From contig CAZFLY010000006.1 in the NCBI GenBank assembly GCA_964519995.1, positions 1-64,000 on the forward strand: a DNA stretch of 64,000 nucleotides. The letters are read 5' to 3'. Within the stretch, counting starts at the first letter, position 1. Each line of letters begins with the position of its first letter. Source of the DNA: CAZFLY01 sp964519995. Its GTDB lineage: Bacteria > Planctomycetota > Phycisphaerae > Sedimentisphaerales > Anaerobacaceae. Shown here piece after piece: positions 1 to 9,116 of this stretch. Below the pieces are notes generated by a model, which worked only from the letters and a program-made list of their open reading frames with translations, ran no database searches and had not been told where the DNA came from. The position numbers and the translations under genes are program-made.

Positions 1-105
1 TAACTCGTCTAATGTCTCACCTTCGGTATGAATGGAATGACCGAGTGCCTTAGCGGTGTAACCACCCTCATCAGAATTTTCAACGATAAATATAATTTCA
101 CTCAT
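1..105 (-). CDS. HicB-like antitoxin, N-terminal part (cut by window edge)
   Basis: The minus strand reads 35 codons from an ATG at 105 to the window edge with no stop. The peptide starts MSEIIFIVENSDEGGYTAKA and continues LGHSIHTEGETLDEL. This is the usual start of small HicB-family antitoxins: a beta-strand, a 'EGGYxAxALG' turn, then a strand leading into 'T-x-x-E-L'. HicB proteins neutralise the HicA mRNA interferase and often repress their own operon. The DNA-binding C-terminus and any HicA gene lie outside the window, so function rests on the N-terminal pattern only. It is divergent from the gene at 339. Confidence 0.65.
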   Translation of the reverse strand, partial: MSEIIFIVENSDEGGYTAKALGHSIHTEGETLDEL

Positions 106-289
106 AGGTCTTAATCTCTACGAAAACCAGCGGACCCTGTTACCGCTGATCCCAAACAAATTCTTCCCTTTACTTAAATAATTATAAACTTTCTTATCTT
201 CTTGTCAAATCTTTTAAATCGAATCTTTCCATCACATTCAGCGCATCCTGATTGCCGGAAAGGAATTGTACCAATTACGGCATTCGATA

Positions 290-318
290 TTGACCATATC
301 CTGCATTTTTTGTAATAT
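290..318 (+). promoter_or_regulatory. candidate sigma70-type promoter for nnrD
   Basis: TTGACC (290-295) and TAATAT (313-318) are separated by 17 bp, and the start codon follows at 339. The match to the housekeeping consensus is good. No operator is obvious. Confidence 0.5.
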
Positions 319-338
319 ACCGAACGAAACGAGCTTGT

Positions 339-1202
339 ATGCAGATAATAGAAACAATTCCCAAGCTAAAGCCGCGAGCTATTGACGCTCACAAAGGCAC
401 TTTCGGCAAAGTTTGTATCATCGCAGGTAGTGTTGGTATGAGCGGTGCAGCGGCGCTGGCCGGCCGAGCCGCTCTGCGAGCAGGTGCGGGCTTGGTGCGG
501 GTGGCAACTGCCAAAAACGCCCTGCCGATAGTCGCAGCGATAGACCCTTGCTATACGACCATTCCACTGCCTGAAGATACGGCAGGCCGAATAGGCTTAA
601 GAGCCATCAACAACATTCTTGATGCGGTAGGTGAAAATGATGCTGTCGCGTTTGGGCCCGGTATAGGTATCAGTGGTGGCTTACAGTCAATAGTAGCCAA
701 GCTTCTTGAACAGGAACGGCTCCCGTTGGTCATAGACGGCGACGGTTTGAATAACCTTAGTAAGCTGAAAAACTGGCCGAAGAGAACAAGGGCCGATGTA
801 GTCCTGACGCCACATCCGGGTGAAATGAAAAGGCTTTGGTCCGGACTTATCAGGGAGCCATTGCCAAGCGAGCGGCAAGAGCAAGCTATCCAATTTGCGC
901 AACGCACCAGTGCTATCGTTGTCTTAAAAGGCGCTGGGACTATCGTGACTGATGGTGACAAGGTCTATGTCAACAAGACCGGCAATCCAGGTATGGCGAC
1001 AGGCGGATCAGGTGATGTATTAACTGGTGTTGTTACAGCCCTTATTGGCCAGGGCCTTAGCAATTTTGACGCGGCAGTCCTCAGTGTTTATGTCCATGGA
1101 TTGGCGGGCGACATCGCTGCTGAAAAACTTGGGCAAATCAGCCTAATCGCCACTGATATTGCTGATGCATTATGCGAAGCTTTTAAGCGAACCTGTGCTT
1201 GA
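339..1202 (+). CDS. nnrD: ADP/ATP-dependent NAD(P)H-hydrate dehydratase (NnrD/CARKD family)
   Basis: This enzyme dehydrates S-NADHX and S-NADPHX, the damaged hydrated forms of NAD(P)H, in the cytoplasm. The 287-aa protein has the ribokinase-like fold of the YjeF C-terminal domain. Visible landmarks are the N-terminal 'HKGTFGKVCIIAGS' nucleotide-binding strand, 'GRAALRAGAGLV', 'LTPHPGEMKRL' and the C-terminal 'GNPGMATGGSGDVLTG' anion-hole/catalytic-Asp motif. The length fits a stand-alone dehydratase. The NnrE epimerase domain fused to it in many bacteria is absent and is not seen nearby. The start is the first ATG after the promoter at 290-318; the ribosome-binding site is weak. It is probably a single-gene unit. 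Confidence 0.9.
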   Translation: MQIIETIPKLKPRAIDAHKGTFGKVCIIAGSVGMSGAAALAGRAALRAGAGLVRVATAKNALPIVAAIDPCYTTIPLPEDTAGRIGLRAINNILDAVGENDAVAFGPGIGISGGLQSIVAKLLEQERLPLVIDGDGLNNLSKLKNWPKRTRADVVLTPHPGEMKRLWSGLIREPLPSERQEQAIQFAQRTSAIVVLKGAGTIVTDGDKVYVNKTGNPGMATGGSGDVLTGVVTALIGQGLSNFDAAVLSVYVHGLAGDIAAEKLGQISLIATDIADALCEAFKRTCA

Positions 1203-1334
1203 TTTCACTGTCTGTTACATTTTAACATGTCGGTTAGAATCCAACGTAGAACACGGGGCTGAATATCTTCGTTTGTTTCAGTCGAGAATTGCCCGGCAGA
1301 CGAGGATATTGTATTTGTGTCCAATTGTATTATC

Positions 1335-1362
1335 TTGCGGTAATCAACTATCCCGCTATAAT
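1335..1362 (+). promoter_or_regulatory. candidate promoter for symporter-galactokinase operon
   Basis: TTGCGG (1335-1340) and a perfect TATAAT (1357-1362) have 16-bp spacing, about 50 bp before the symporter ATG at 1416. This is inferred by consensus matching only. Confidence 0.45.
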
Positions 1363-1415
1363 GACCAGCGATTTTAACCATATACATCCGGGTACAATTA
1401 CGCAAAGGAATAGTC

Positions 1416-3461
1416 ATGGAATTCAATTTCCTCGACACATTAGTCTTTGTGGGCTTCGTAGTGGCGGTGATAAGTGTTGGTCTGTATAAGAGCCGACATG
1501 AGAAGACGGGCGAAGACTACTTTCTGGCAGGTCGCGGTTTGAAGTGGTGGCTGATCGGCTTTTCACTGATTGCGGCGAATATTTCTTCCGAGCAATTGGT
1601 GGGTATGAGCGGCAATGCAGCCAGCCACGTGGGTCTGGCTATTGCGAGCTACGAGTGGATGGCGGCTATAACGCTTGTGATTGTGGGCTTTGCGTTTCTG
1701 CCTTATTTTTTACGGGCTGGGATTTATACGATGCCGGAGTTTCTTGAGGTTCGTTACAACGGCACGGCCAGGACGATAATGGCCATAGCGACGTTGTTTA
1801 TATATATGGTGCTTTTGGGATCAGTGACTTATTCCGGTGCACTGACGATTAACACCATGGCGGGGAAGATGGGATATAGCGTATCGATTGCCAATGCATC
1901 GTTGGTGATCGGTCTTATTGCTATGATCTACGTTGCGGCGGGCGGGCTGAAGGCCTGTGCGTGGGCGGATTTGATCCAGGGTAGCTCGCTGATTCTGGGC
2001 GGCGCTATTGTCATGTACTTTGCATTCAAGATGCTCGGCAGCGTAACGGAGGCGGCGAAGGTTGTGGATGTGTCGACGGGTGCAATCGAGATGGTTCCCT
2101 TGTCGAAGGGATCAGGGGCAATTGATCGATTCTGGGAATTGAACAGGGTGCGGATGAATATGTATCTGCCCAGTGACGATAAGGTGCTGCCCTGGACGGC
2201 GCTTCTTTTGGGTTTATGGATACCGAATTTTTATTACTGGGGACTGAACCAGTACATCACACAACGAACTCTGGCATCGGAGTCGCTTTCGGAAGGACAG
2301 AAGGGTATCGTTTTCGCGGCGTTTATGAAGCTGCTGATTCCATTCGTCGTTGTGATTCCGGGCATTATTGCCTTTAACCTTTATGCCAAGGATATGCAGG
2401 ACCAGGCTGTGAAGGATAATGCAACGGTGATTGCGAAATATCTCAAGGTCAATCCAGAGACCAAGCTGGTGGAGGTAGTACAGGCACCGAATGACGAGAC
2501 CATAGCCGACTGGCCAAAAGGCAGGTTTATGATAGCAATGTATCCGGATGAGGCGGCGATGAAAACCGTGACGGCAAGTAATCCATTTGTGCTTCCGCTT
2601 ACGGATAAAAAACTTGCGGAATTAGAGGTCAAAGAATTTACGGTTTTCGAGTCCGACGATAAAGCATGGAAGACGGTATTTCCGGATCTGGCCGTCGAAT
2701 TAGAAGAATATAATCAAAAAGTAACCGAGGCAGCGGACAGGGCCAGTGCAAATTTGAACAGTGAAAAGTTTATTGCCTACAAATATGATACGGCGCTTGG
2801 ACAGTTGCTTAGCAGTGTTCTTCCTCAAAAGACGGGATTGGTGGGTTTTGTGCTGGCGGCGTTATTAGGGGCGATTGTCAGCTCCCTGGCGGCGATGCTG
2901 AACGCGGCTTCGACGATATTCACGATGGACGTTTTCAAAAAGTATATTAAGCCCGAGGCGTCACAAGGTACACTGGTTCTGCTTGGTCGTATATGTGTGG
3001 TTGTATTTTCCTTTATAGCAGTATTTCTTGCACCTCGGCTTGGCAATCCAAACATTAGAAACAGCATCTTTACAATCATACAGGAGAGCCAGGGTCTTAT
3101 TTCGCCCGGTATTCTTGCGGTATTCGTATTTGGATTGATTGTACGCAAGGCACCGCCAGTCGCGGGTGTTGTGGGTCTGCTGACTAATATTGTCAGTTAC
3201 GGCGGGATGTACCTTATGGGGCAGTACAAGATCGGGCCGGATATCCAGTTCCTTAACCGTATGGCAATCTGCTTCGGCCTTTGCCTTGTAGTTATGACAA
3301 TCATTACAATGCTGAAACCACTGGCCCAGGCTATTGAGTTTAAACAGCAGACGAAGCTGGATTTGCGATCGTCGAAAGGAGCTATGATAGGCGGCGTTAT
3401 AGTTATTGTGATAACGCTGATTCTTTATGTGCTGTTTAGCCCGATCGGATTGAGCAGGTAA
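1416..3461 (+). CDS. sodium/solute symporter (SSS family), sugar-type, with large loop insertion
   Basis: An integral membrane protein of the SSS/SGLT family that couples Na+ entry to solute uptake. The N-terminus has the family motif around 'GEDYFLAGRGLKWWLIGFSL' followed by 'SSEQLVGMSG', as in galactose/glucose transporters. At least 13 hydrophobic segments are visible. At 681 aa it is longer than typical members of about 500-570 aa. The extra length is a hydrophilic block at about residues 325-448, rich in D, E and K, lying between two membrane segments before 'GLVGFVLAALLGAIVSSLAAMLN'. The start ATG has AAAGGA in front. A galactokinase-like gene starts 9 bp after the stop, so the pair probably forms a galactose or related sugar uptake operon. 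The substrate is inferred from this neighbour. Confidence 0.88.
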   Translation: MEFNFLDTLVFVGFVVAVISVGLYKSRHEKTGEDYFLAGRGLKWWLIGFSLIAANISSEQLVGMSGNAASHVGLAIASYEWMAAITLVIVGFAFLPYFLRAGIYTMPEFLEVRYNGTARTIMAIATLFIYMVLLGSVTYSGALTINTMAGKMGYSVSIANASLVIGLIAMIYVAAGGLKACAWADLIQGSSLILGGAIVMYFAFKMLGSVTEAAKVVDVSTGAIEMVPLSKGSGAIDRFWELNRVRMNMYLPSDDKVLPWTALLLGLWIPNFYYWGLNQYITQRTLASESLSEGQKGIVFAAFMKLLIPFVVVIPGIIAFNLYAKDMQDQAVKDNATVIAKYLKVNPETKLVEVVQAPNDETIADWPKGRFMIAMYPDEAAMKTVTASNPFVLPLTDKKLAELEVKEFTVFESDDKAWKTVFPDLAVELEEYNQKVTEAADRASANLNSEKFIAYKYDTALGQLLSSVLPQKTGLVGFVLAALLGAIVSSLAAMLNAASTIFTMDVFKKYIKPEASQGTLVLLGRICVVVFSFIAVFLAPRLGNPNIRNSIFTIIQESQGLISPGILAVFVFGLIVRKAPPVAGVVGLLTNIVSYGGMYLMGQYKIGPDIQFLNRMAICFGLCLVVMTIITMLKPLAQAIEFKQQTKLDLRSSKGAMIGGVIVIVITLILYVLFSPIGLSR

Positions 3462-3470
3462 GGAATAAAA

Positions 3471-4712
3471 GTGAACGTAGCGAATGATGTGCAGGCATTT
3501 GATGCTCTGAGACAATTAGCAAAGGAGCAAGGGCTGGACGTGTCCGGCGGTAAAGTGCGGAGGACATCGTCACGGTTTTGTTTGGGTGTTGAGCACGGTG
3601 ACTACAATGGCACTGAATTATTCGGTGTAGGAACCGACCGCTTTATCTGGCTGGCATACAAACCTAACGGTACCAATCGAGTCAGGCTTTTCAGCGGAAA
3701 CTTTCCTAATGATGGAGTCATTGATTTCGAAATGGGTAAAATACCGCAGCCAAAATCGGCACAGATCGCACAGACTTGGGGACGATTTCCATACGGCGTC
3801 GATTTTATTCTTGGACGGCAAGGATATAAAATCAAACAAGGAATAGATGGTGTCTTATATGGCAATATTCCAGGCGGAGGTATGAGTAGGTCCGCCTCGC
3901 TTACATTGAATCTTATTTTGTCACTTTTCGATGCAAATCAAATTGAGGTAGAAGATAAGATTAAGATTGTTGATTTGGCGCAGGCTGTAGAGAACGATTA
4001 CATTGGTTCGCCTTGCGGAAAGCTCGACCAGACCATAATTCTATTTGCGCGCGAAGGAATGGGGACGCACTACAACCCTAAAGACCGCTCGATTAAATAT
4101 GTTCCGATTGGCGAAGGCGCAACTGATTTTCGAATAGTTGTACTCGATACCGGCACTGACAGGCCGGGTCTGGAAAAATCAACTTATGCTGTTCGCCGAG
4201 CAGAGTGCGAGAAGCTCGTCTCACTGCTGAGAAAAGCCGGCTTTGAAATAACCTGCCTCGCGGACATAAAAGATGATGCAACCTATATAAAAATTCTCGA
4301 CCAGTTTAGTAGCAGCCATCCCGATTTATGTGACAGGCTCAAGTATATCTTCCATGCACAGCAGAGATTCTATAAAATGATGGAAGCCTGGAAGGCCGGT
4401 GACATCGAGACCGTAGGAAAGATATTCAGACAGGATGGTATTGGGCTGCGGGACGATTATAGAATATCCGGTCCTGAGCTGGAAACAATGTGTGACATTG
4501 CTCGAACGGTGCCGGGTGTGCTTGGTGAGCGAATGCTTGGTGGAGGCGATAAGGGCGCATCAGGGGCCTTGGTACGAGCGGAAAGCGTCGAGGCTCTCAA
4601 AAATGCGGTGGATATTGCGTACCCACGAAGCCAGCCCGACTTTGCTGAAAAATACGCCGTCCACATCTGTAAGGTTATCGATGGTGTGCAAGTAGTTGAT
4701 GGCTTACTGTGA
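3471..4712 (+). CDS. galK: galactokinase-like GHMP kinase
   Basis: A cytoplasmic sugar kinase of the GHMP superfamily, 413 aa. The galactokinase signature appears in relaxed form as 'GVEHGDYNG' (usual form GEHTDYNGG). The GHMP phosphate-binding loop is 'GNIPGGGMSRSASL'. 'GSPCGKLDQ' carries the catalytic-Asp region, and motif 3 is 'GERMLGGGDKGASGAL'. The start is GTG at 3471 with AAGGAA in front, 9 bp after the symporter stop, implying co-transcription. The signature differs enough from E. coli GalK that another sugar substrate is possible. No galT or galE is nearby. Confidence 0.8.
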   Translation: MNVANDVQAFDALRQLAKEQGLDVSGGKVRRTSSRFCLGVEHGDYNGTELFGVGTDRFIWLAYKPNGTNRVRLFSGNFPNDGVIDFEMGKIPQPKSAQIAQTWGRFPYGVDFILGRQGYKIKQGIDGVLYGNIPGGGMSRSASLTLNLILSLFDANQIEVEDKIKIVDLAQAVENDYIGSPCGKLDQTIILFAREGMGTHYNPKDRSIKYVPIGEGATDFRIVVLDTGTDRPGLEKSTYAVRRAECEKLVSLLRKAGFEITCLADIKDDATYIKILDQFSSSHPDLCDRLKYIFHAQQRFYKMMEAWKAGDIETVGKIFRQDGIGLRDDYRISGPELETMCDIARTVPGVLGERMLGGGDKGASGALVRAESVEALKNAVDIAYPRSQPDFAEKYAVHICKVIDGVQVVDGLL

Positions 4713-4740
4713 GGACCTCGCTCTTGTATGAAAGATAAAT

Positions 4741-5685
4741 ATGCAGTCATCTTCGGGTAAAGGTCAATTTGACGCCACGGTCGCATCCAACAGGCAAGTC
4801 GGCGAGCGTTTTTACAAGCTCAGGCTTGTGTTCTCAGGACACGGTGCAGCGGCCTTTGCGAAGTTTGAGCCTGGACAATTCGCTCAGATAGACGTATCCA
4901 GTGCCGCCCTACCACCCAATGACCGTATACCAACGGAGCTAATGAACACAGCCAGGCGCGACATATTATTACGCAGGCCATTTAGCTTCGCCGATGTCAC
5001 CCGTGACGGTGACAAGACCTCTGCCGAATTACTATATCGTGTCGTTGGTCCTGCAACTCTGCGGATGACAACGCTATCCAATGGCAATCTGGTCAATATC
5101 ATTGGTCCTCTGGGAAAGGGATTTTCTATTTCACAAGGCAAAAAGACCGCGCTTTTAGTCATTGGCGGTATGGGGGCACCTCCTATCCTGCATTTGGCAA
5201 GAGTGCTTACGGCAGAGCACCATAATATTGAGGTCGAAGCTTTTGCAGGTGCCAAGACAGCAAAAGAACTACCATTTGAGGGCCGATTGGATGAAATATC
5301 CCGACAACTTGGGTTCTCAATACCAGAATTCGCCGAGTGCGGCATTAAATCTCAAGTAGCAACGGACGATGGCTCGGCCGGCCATGAAGGAGTTGTCACA
5401 GAACTACTCGAACGCTGGCTTGATATAAAGCCCGGCTTGTCCCCGGATGAGGCGATTATTTATGCCTGTGGTCCGGAGGCAATGTTAGCAAAGGTAGCTG
5501 AGATTGCCAGAGAAAGAGATATCGATTGCCAGGTCAGCATGGAAAGATTGATGGCCTGCGGCATTGGCGTCTGCCAGAGCTGCGCGGTGGAATGCCAAGT
5601 CGAAGGCTCGAATGAAACTGTTTACAAGTTGTGCTGCGAAGATGGCCCTGTATTCGACAGCGGGCAAGTAGTATTTCAGCTATGA
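4741..5685 (+). CDS. pyrK: dihydroorotate dehydrogenase electron-transfer subunit (PyrK)
   Basis: The FAD and [2Fe-2S] subunit of class 1B dihydroorotate dehydrogenase, which passes electrons from PyrD to NAD+ in pyrimidine synthesis. At 314 aa it has the ferredoxin-reductase layout: a FAD domain with 'RRPFSFADV', an NAD-binding region with 'GGMGAPPILHLARVL', then 'IIYACGPEAML'. The C-terminal iron-sulfur cluster shows four cysteines in 'MACGIGVCQSCAVEC' and 'KLCCEDGPVF'. It overlaps pyrD by 4 bp (ATGA), typical of translational coupling. The start is ATG 4741, 28 bp after the galactokinase stop. Confidence 0.93.
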   Translation: MQSSSGKGQFDATVASNRQVGERFYKLRLVFSGHGAAAFAKFEPGQFAQIDVSSAALPPNDRIPTELMNTARRDILLRRPFSFADVTRDGDKTSAELLYRVVGPATLRMTTLSNGNLVNIIGPLGKGFSISQGKKTALLVIGGMGAPPILHLARVLTAEHHNIEVEAFAGAKTAKELPFEGRLDEISRQLGFSIPEFAECGIKSQVATDDGSAGHEGVVTELLERWLDIKPGLSPDEAIIYACGPEAMLAKVAEIARERDIDCQVSMERLMACGIGVCQSCAVECQVEGSNETVYKLCCEDGPVFDSGQVVFQL

Positions 5686-6614
5686 CAGAAAGTGTTGATA
5701 TTTCGGTTGATTTTGCAGGATTGAAGTTAGCGAATCCGGTGTTCACGGCGTCGGGGACGTGCGGGTATGCCGATGAGTTGGCTGACTTTATAGATATAAA
5801 TCAGCTCGGCGGATTTATTACTAAAAGTATCACCGTAAAGCCAAGAAAAGGTCATGCAACGCCGAGGATCGTTGAAACCGATTCGGGTATGCTTAATGCG
5901 ATTGGACTGGCTAATGTAGGAGTAGATAAATTCATTGAAGAGAAACTGCCAGTTCTTCAAAAGCTAAAGCCCGCCATTTTTGTAAACGTGGCCGGCGATA
6001 CTATCGAAGAATATGTAGCCGTCATCGAACGGCTTGCGAGAGAAAAAGCGATAGCGGGTTTTGAGCTAAATATTAGCTGTCCCAATGTGAAGCGAGGCAG
6101 CATAAGCTTCGGGCGGGACCCTGAGCAGGTAAGCGAAATTACGTCTACGGCAAAGTCGGCTGCCAGTGAAAAAATCCTGATGGTGAAGCTATCTCCGAAT
6201 GTCACTGATATAGCTGAGATCGCTGCGGCAGCGGTGGAGGCAGGAGCAGATGCGCTGAGCCTTATCAATACTTTTACAGCAATGGCCATTGACATTGAGA
6301 GCCGTAAACCTTTCCTTGCTAATAGAACTGGCGGTCTGTCGGGGCCAGCTATAAAACCGATAGCAGTTTACTTGGTAAGCAGGGTTTACAAGGAAATTAC
6401 AAGAGATAAGGGAATACCCATATTAGGCATGGGCGGAATCAGAAATATCTCAGATGCCATCGAATTTATCATCGCAGGGGCCTCAGCAGTTGCCATTGGT
6501 ACGGCAAATTTTATCGAGCCGGCCTGTACACTACATATCATCGATGGAATAAAAGAATATTGCGACCGACACAACATCGCAGATATCAGAGAACTTGTCG
6601 GCTCGCTTTCTTAG
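5682..6614 (+). CDS. pyrD: dihydroorotate dehydrogenase, class 1B catalytic subunit (PyrD)
   Basis: The flavoprotein that oxidises dihydroorotate to orotate, paired with PyrK. The 310-aa TIM barrel shows 'NPVFTASGTCGY' at the N-terminus, the FMN and substrate motif 'NISCPNVKRG' with the Cys base typical of class 1B (class 2 uses Ser), 'KLSPNV', 'INTFTAMAID' and the C-terminal FMN phosphate site 'ILGMGGIRNISDAIEF'. I chose ATG 5682 inside the pyrK stop. An in-frame upstream codon at 5631 would add 17 residues that do not resemble the family. Confidence 0.93.
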   Translation: MTESVDISVDFAGLKLANPVFTASGTCGYADELADFIDINQLGGFITKSITVKPRKGHATPRIVETDSGMLNAIGLANVGVDKFIEEKLPVLQKLKPAIFVNVAGDTIEEYVAVIERLAREKAIAGFELNISCPNVKRGSISFGRDPEQVSEITSTAKSAASEKILMVKLSPNVTDIAEIAAAAVEAGADALSLINTFTAMAIDIESRKPFLANRTGGLSGPAIKPIAVYLVSRVYKEITRDKGIPILGMGGIRNISDAIEFIIAGASAVAIGTANFIEPACTLHIIDGIKEYCDRHNIADIRELVGSLS

Positions 6615-7062
6615 CATAGCTGGCACACGTGCTTGCCAGGTAAACAGTTACTTCCACAGAATACTACAGGTCTTGCTTGACGTTTACGCCCAATTCGGTT
6701 ATTTTTATCCCGATGTATACGAGAAACTCAAACGGTCCATGAATGCGCCGGGAAGACTAATGGAAACGCTCAGACTACTACGTGATTATTTTCCAACAGC
6801 CGTCTTTACCGGCAGGTGCCTTGTCTTTATAAGTGAAGACTGGCGCGTTGAACTGACCGAGCACAAGGACAGTGATTTCAGCAGATCAGATATCGAACCA
6901 TCCATAATACGGGTCAAGATATTCAAAAAAGCTCTCGACGGCGAACTAATTCCGGGCCACTACGAAGACTTCCAACTCGCCCCGCTCGGTGAACTTGCAG
7001 AGCAGATTGAAAAGTATGTGCAAATGGCAATCGGCACCAATCTCAGAGAAAATGTCGAATAG
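6595..7062 (+). CDS. hypothetical protein following pyrD
   Basis: An unrecognised 155-aa soluble protein. The open frame begins with a TTG inside the pyrD end at 6595; another TTG at 6673 ('LLDVYAQFGYFYPD') is an equally credible start, so the N-terminus is uncertain. The core 'YEKLKRSMNAPGRLMETLRLL' is helical and basic, followed by mixed strands. No signal peptide or membrane segment is present. Tight packing behind pyrD suggests co-transcription. I cannot assign a function. Confidence 0.6.
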   Translation: MSARFLSIAGTRACQVNSYFHRILQVLLDVYAQFGYFYPDVYEKLKRSMNAPGRLMETLRLLRDYFPTAVFTGRCLVFISEDWRVELTEHKDSDFSRSDIEPSIIRVKIFKKALDGELIPGHYEDFQLAPLGELAEQIEKYVQMAIGTNLRENVE

Positions 7063-7136
7063 ATACTCTTTCAGGCATGTTTATTAAGTGTGGCTTTGGA
7101 CCTAATACGGAGGCGATTAACACAACAAACTAATCA

Positions 7137-7445
7137 ATGACTCATCCAGCGATTAAACAGATAGATGGGGGCGTGACCTTCATAGTCAAAGCCGTACCAG
7201 GCAGCAGCAAAACGGATATCTGTGGCTTGCTCGACCGCATGTTGAAGATTAAAATTGCAACGGCAGCAGAAAAGGGTAAAGCTAATCAGAGTCTGATTGA
7301 ATGCTTAGCCGACCGGCTGGGTGTGAGAAAAAACGCAATAAGTTTATTATCTGGAAATACCAGTCCGGTTAAACACATACAGGTTCTGGGTATCTCGGCT
7401 GAGACCGCATCTGAGAAACTGGGCCTGAATCGTTTAAACCATTAG
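7137..7445 (+). CDS. DUF167/YggU (UPF0235) family protein
   Basis: A small 102-aa protein of the UPF0235 family. The diagnostic pattern is present: 'VKAVPGSSKTDI', 'LKIKIATAAEKGKANQSLIECLA' and 'KNAISLLSGNTSPVKHIQVLG'. Members have a compact alpha/beta fold. Their biochemical role is not settled. It starts at ATG 7137, 74 bp after the preceding gene and 22 bp before the MATE gene, so it likely shares their transcript. Confidence 0.85.
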   Translation: MTHPAIKQIDGGVTFIVKAVPGSSKTDICGLLDRMLKIKIATAAEKGKANQSLIECLADRLGVRKNAISLLSGNTSPVKHIQVLGISAETASEKLGLNRLNH

Positions 7446-7467
7446 TTCAATATCTAAGAGCGCAGCC

Positions 7468-8871
7468 TTGCTACCACACAATCACGAAACCGACGAAACA
7501 TCCTTAAAATACATGCTAAAGTTGGCCACTCCGATGGTTGTCACGACCATCTCGTTTACGATTATGCAGTTCGTCGACCGCTTTATGGTCTCCCGGCTGG
7601 GAACTGATGCCTTGGCTGCAATACTTCCCGCCGGGTATGTGAGCTTTTTGCCTGGCGGTTTTGCTATGGGTGCAATGGCAAGCCTAAATACATTCGTTAG
7701 TCAGAGTCTTGGACGAGGTTTAATAAAAGATTGCTCTAACTACTTCTGGCAGACAATATATATGGGCCTGGTATACTTTGCAATCGTTCTCGCAATTATG
7801 TGGCCGATCGCACCGTGGATATTCAGGATAATGGGCCACCCCCCTACCGTGGTGGGTATGGAAGTAATATATCTTCGGATTATGCTCTATACGAACATCG
7901 TGGCACTATTCAACTGGGCTGCAAGCCAGTTCTTTATGGGCATACACAGGCCTATAATTACGATGTGCGCATCACTGTGTGGTCAGGTTGTCAATATCAT
8001 CGCTAATTATGTTCTTATCTTTGGCAAGTTTGGATTTCCAAGACTTGAAATCGCAGGCGCGGGCTGGGGTACATTTATCGGGATAACTGTTGGAGCAATC
8101 GTGAGCATGAGCGTATTTTTGAGTGGTGCAACGCACGCGAATTTCAGGTCTCGACACACACTCAACATCGATGTCAGCAAGATGCGGGACTTACTCAAGA
8201 TCGGCCTACCAGCCGGGTTCGGATTGATGGTAAATGTTGCGTTGTGGGGAGTTATCTTATTCGGATTGGTTGGAAGATTCGGCAAAGAAGCCCTGGCAGC
8301 AACCAGCGCTGTTCTGTCGTATACAAGCCTCTCAATCATGCCAATCGTCGGTATAGGAGCAGCTCTGACAGCGGCAGTGGGTAAGGCGATCGGTCAGCAT
8401 AGAAAGGAACTCGCAATCAAGCAGACCGGTCTCTGTCTGCGAATCACGATTGTCTACATGGGACTTGTTAGTGTTTGTTTTTTTGTCTTCAGACATACAC
8501 TTATGACCTTCTGGTCTTCTGATGCAAAGGTAATCGATATTGGCGTTAATGTCCTTATCTGCGCCGCCATATACCAGGTCTTCCATGCTGCACGCATCAT
8601 TTACGGCGGCTCACTGAGTGGGGCCGGAGATACGATATGGCTGGCGATTGTCTCAGCGGCTGGAGCAGCTGGAGTATTAGGGCTTGCAGGGCTGCTGGTC
8701 GTTATATTTATTCCATCTCTCGGTGCTCTGGGACCTTGGATTGCCGCTACAGTTAGCATAATTGCAGTCGGCCTGGCCAATCATTGGCGTTTCAAAAGCA
8801 ACAAGTGGATGAGCATAGACTTGTTCAAGCACCGAGCACTTAATGTACCTGTTGAAACCGCTGTAGAGTAG
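7468..8871 (+). CDS. MATE family cation-coupled exporter
   Basis: A 12-helix membrane exporter of the MATE family (467 aa), which extrudes organic cations or drugs using Na+ or H+ gradients. Typical features are the N-terminal 'ATPMVVTTISFTIMQFVDRFMVSRLG' helix with the conserved V-D-R/T pattern, an internal repeat with 'GLPAGFGLMVNV', and alternating hydrophobic segments to the end. The frame opens with TTG 7468 after GAGCG; ATG 7513 is an alternative start. The substrate cannot be told from sequence. Confidence 0.88.
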   Translation: MLPHNHETDETSLKYMLKLATPMVVTTISFTIMQFVDRFMVSRLGTDALAAILPAGYVSFLPGGFAMGAMASLNTFVSQSLGRGLIKDCSNYFWQTIYMGLVYFAIVLAIMWPIAPWIFRIMGHPPTVVGMEVIYLRIMLYTNIVALFNWAASQFFMGIHRPIITMCASLCGQVVNIIANYVLIFGKFGFPRLEIAGAGWGTFIGITVGAIVSMSVFLSGATHANFRSRHTLNIDVSKMRDLLKIGLPAGFGLMVNVALWGVILFGLVGRFGKEALAATSAVLSYTSLSIMPIVGIGAALTAAVGKAIGQHRKELAIKQTGLCLRITIVYMGLVSVCFFVFRHTLMTFWSSDAKVIDIGVNVLICAAIYQVFHAARIIYGGSLSGAGDTIWLAIVSAAGAAGVLGLAGLLVVIFIPSLGALGPWIAATVSIIAVGLANHWRFKSNKWMSIDLFKHRALNVPVETAVE

Positions 8872-9116
8872 CTTCTCGTTAGCCAGCCCTGCGGTCCTGA
8901 TTCAACGAGGGGGCACACTGAGCCGTGGACTTTCTGTAAGTGTACAGCCGCACTTCGTGTCTATTATCAAACTATGGGAAAATGCAATCGTTGGTTGTTT
9001 AGATCAGGCGATTTTGTTATTATAATCTTGCGGTACACATAATAGAGAAGGGTATTTCTGACGATAAGAATCATGGAGCAGAATTGTTTAAAAAGCGTAG
9101 TATTTATGGGGTAGTA

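Noticed and set aside
551..961. 136-codon open frame antisense to nnrD
   Set aside because: It lies wholly inside a well-supported enzyme gene, has no family pattern, and is Ser/Pro/Leu-rich as expected of an antisense shadow.
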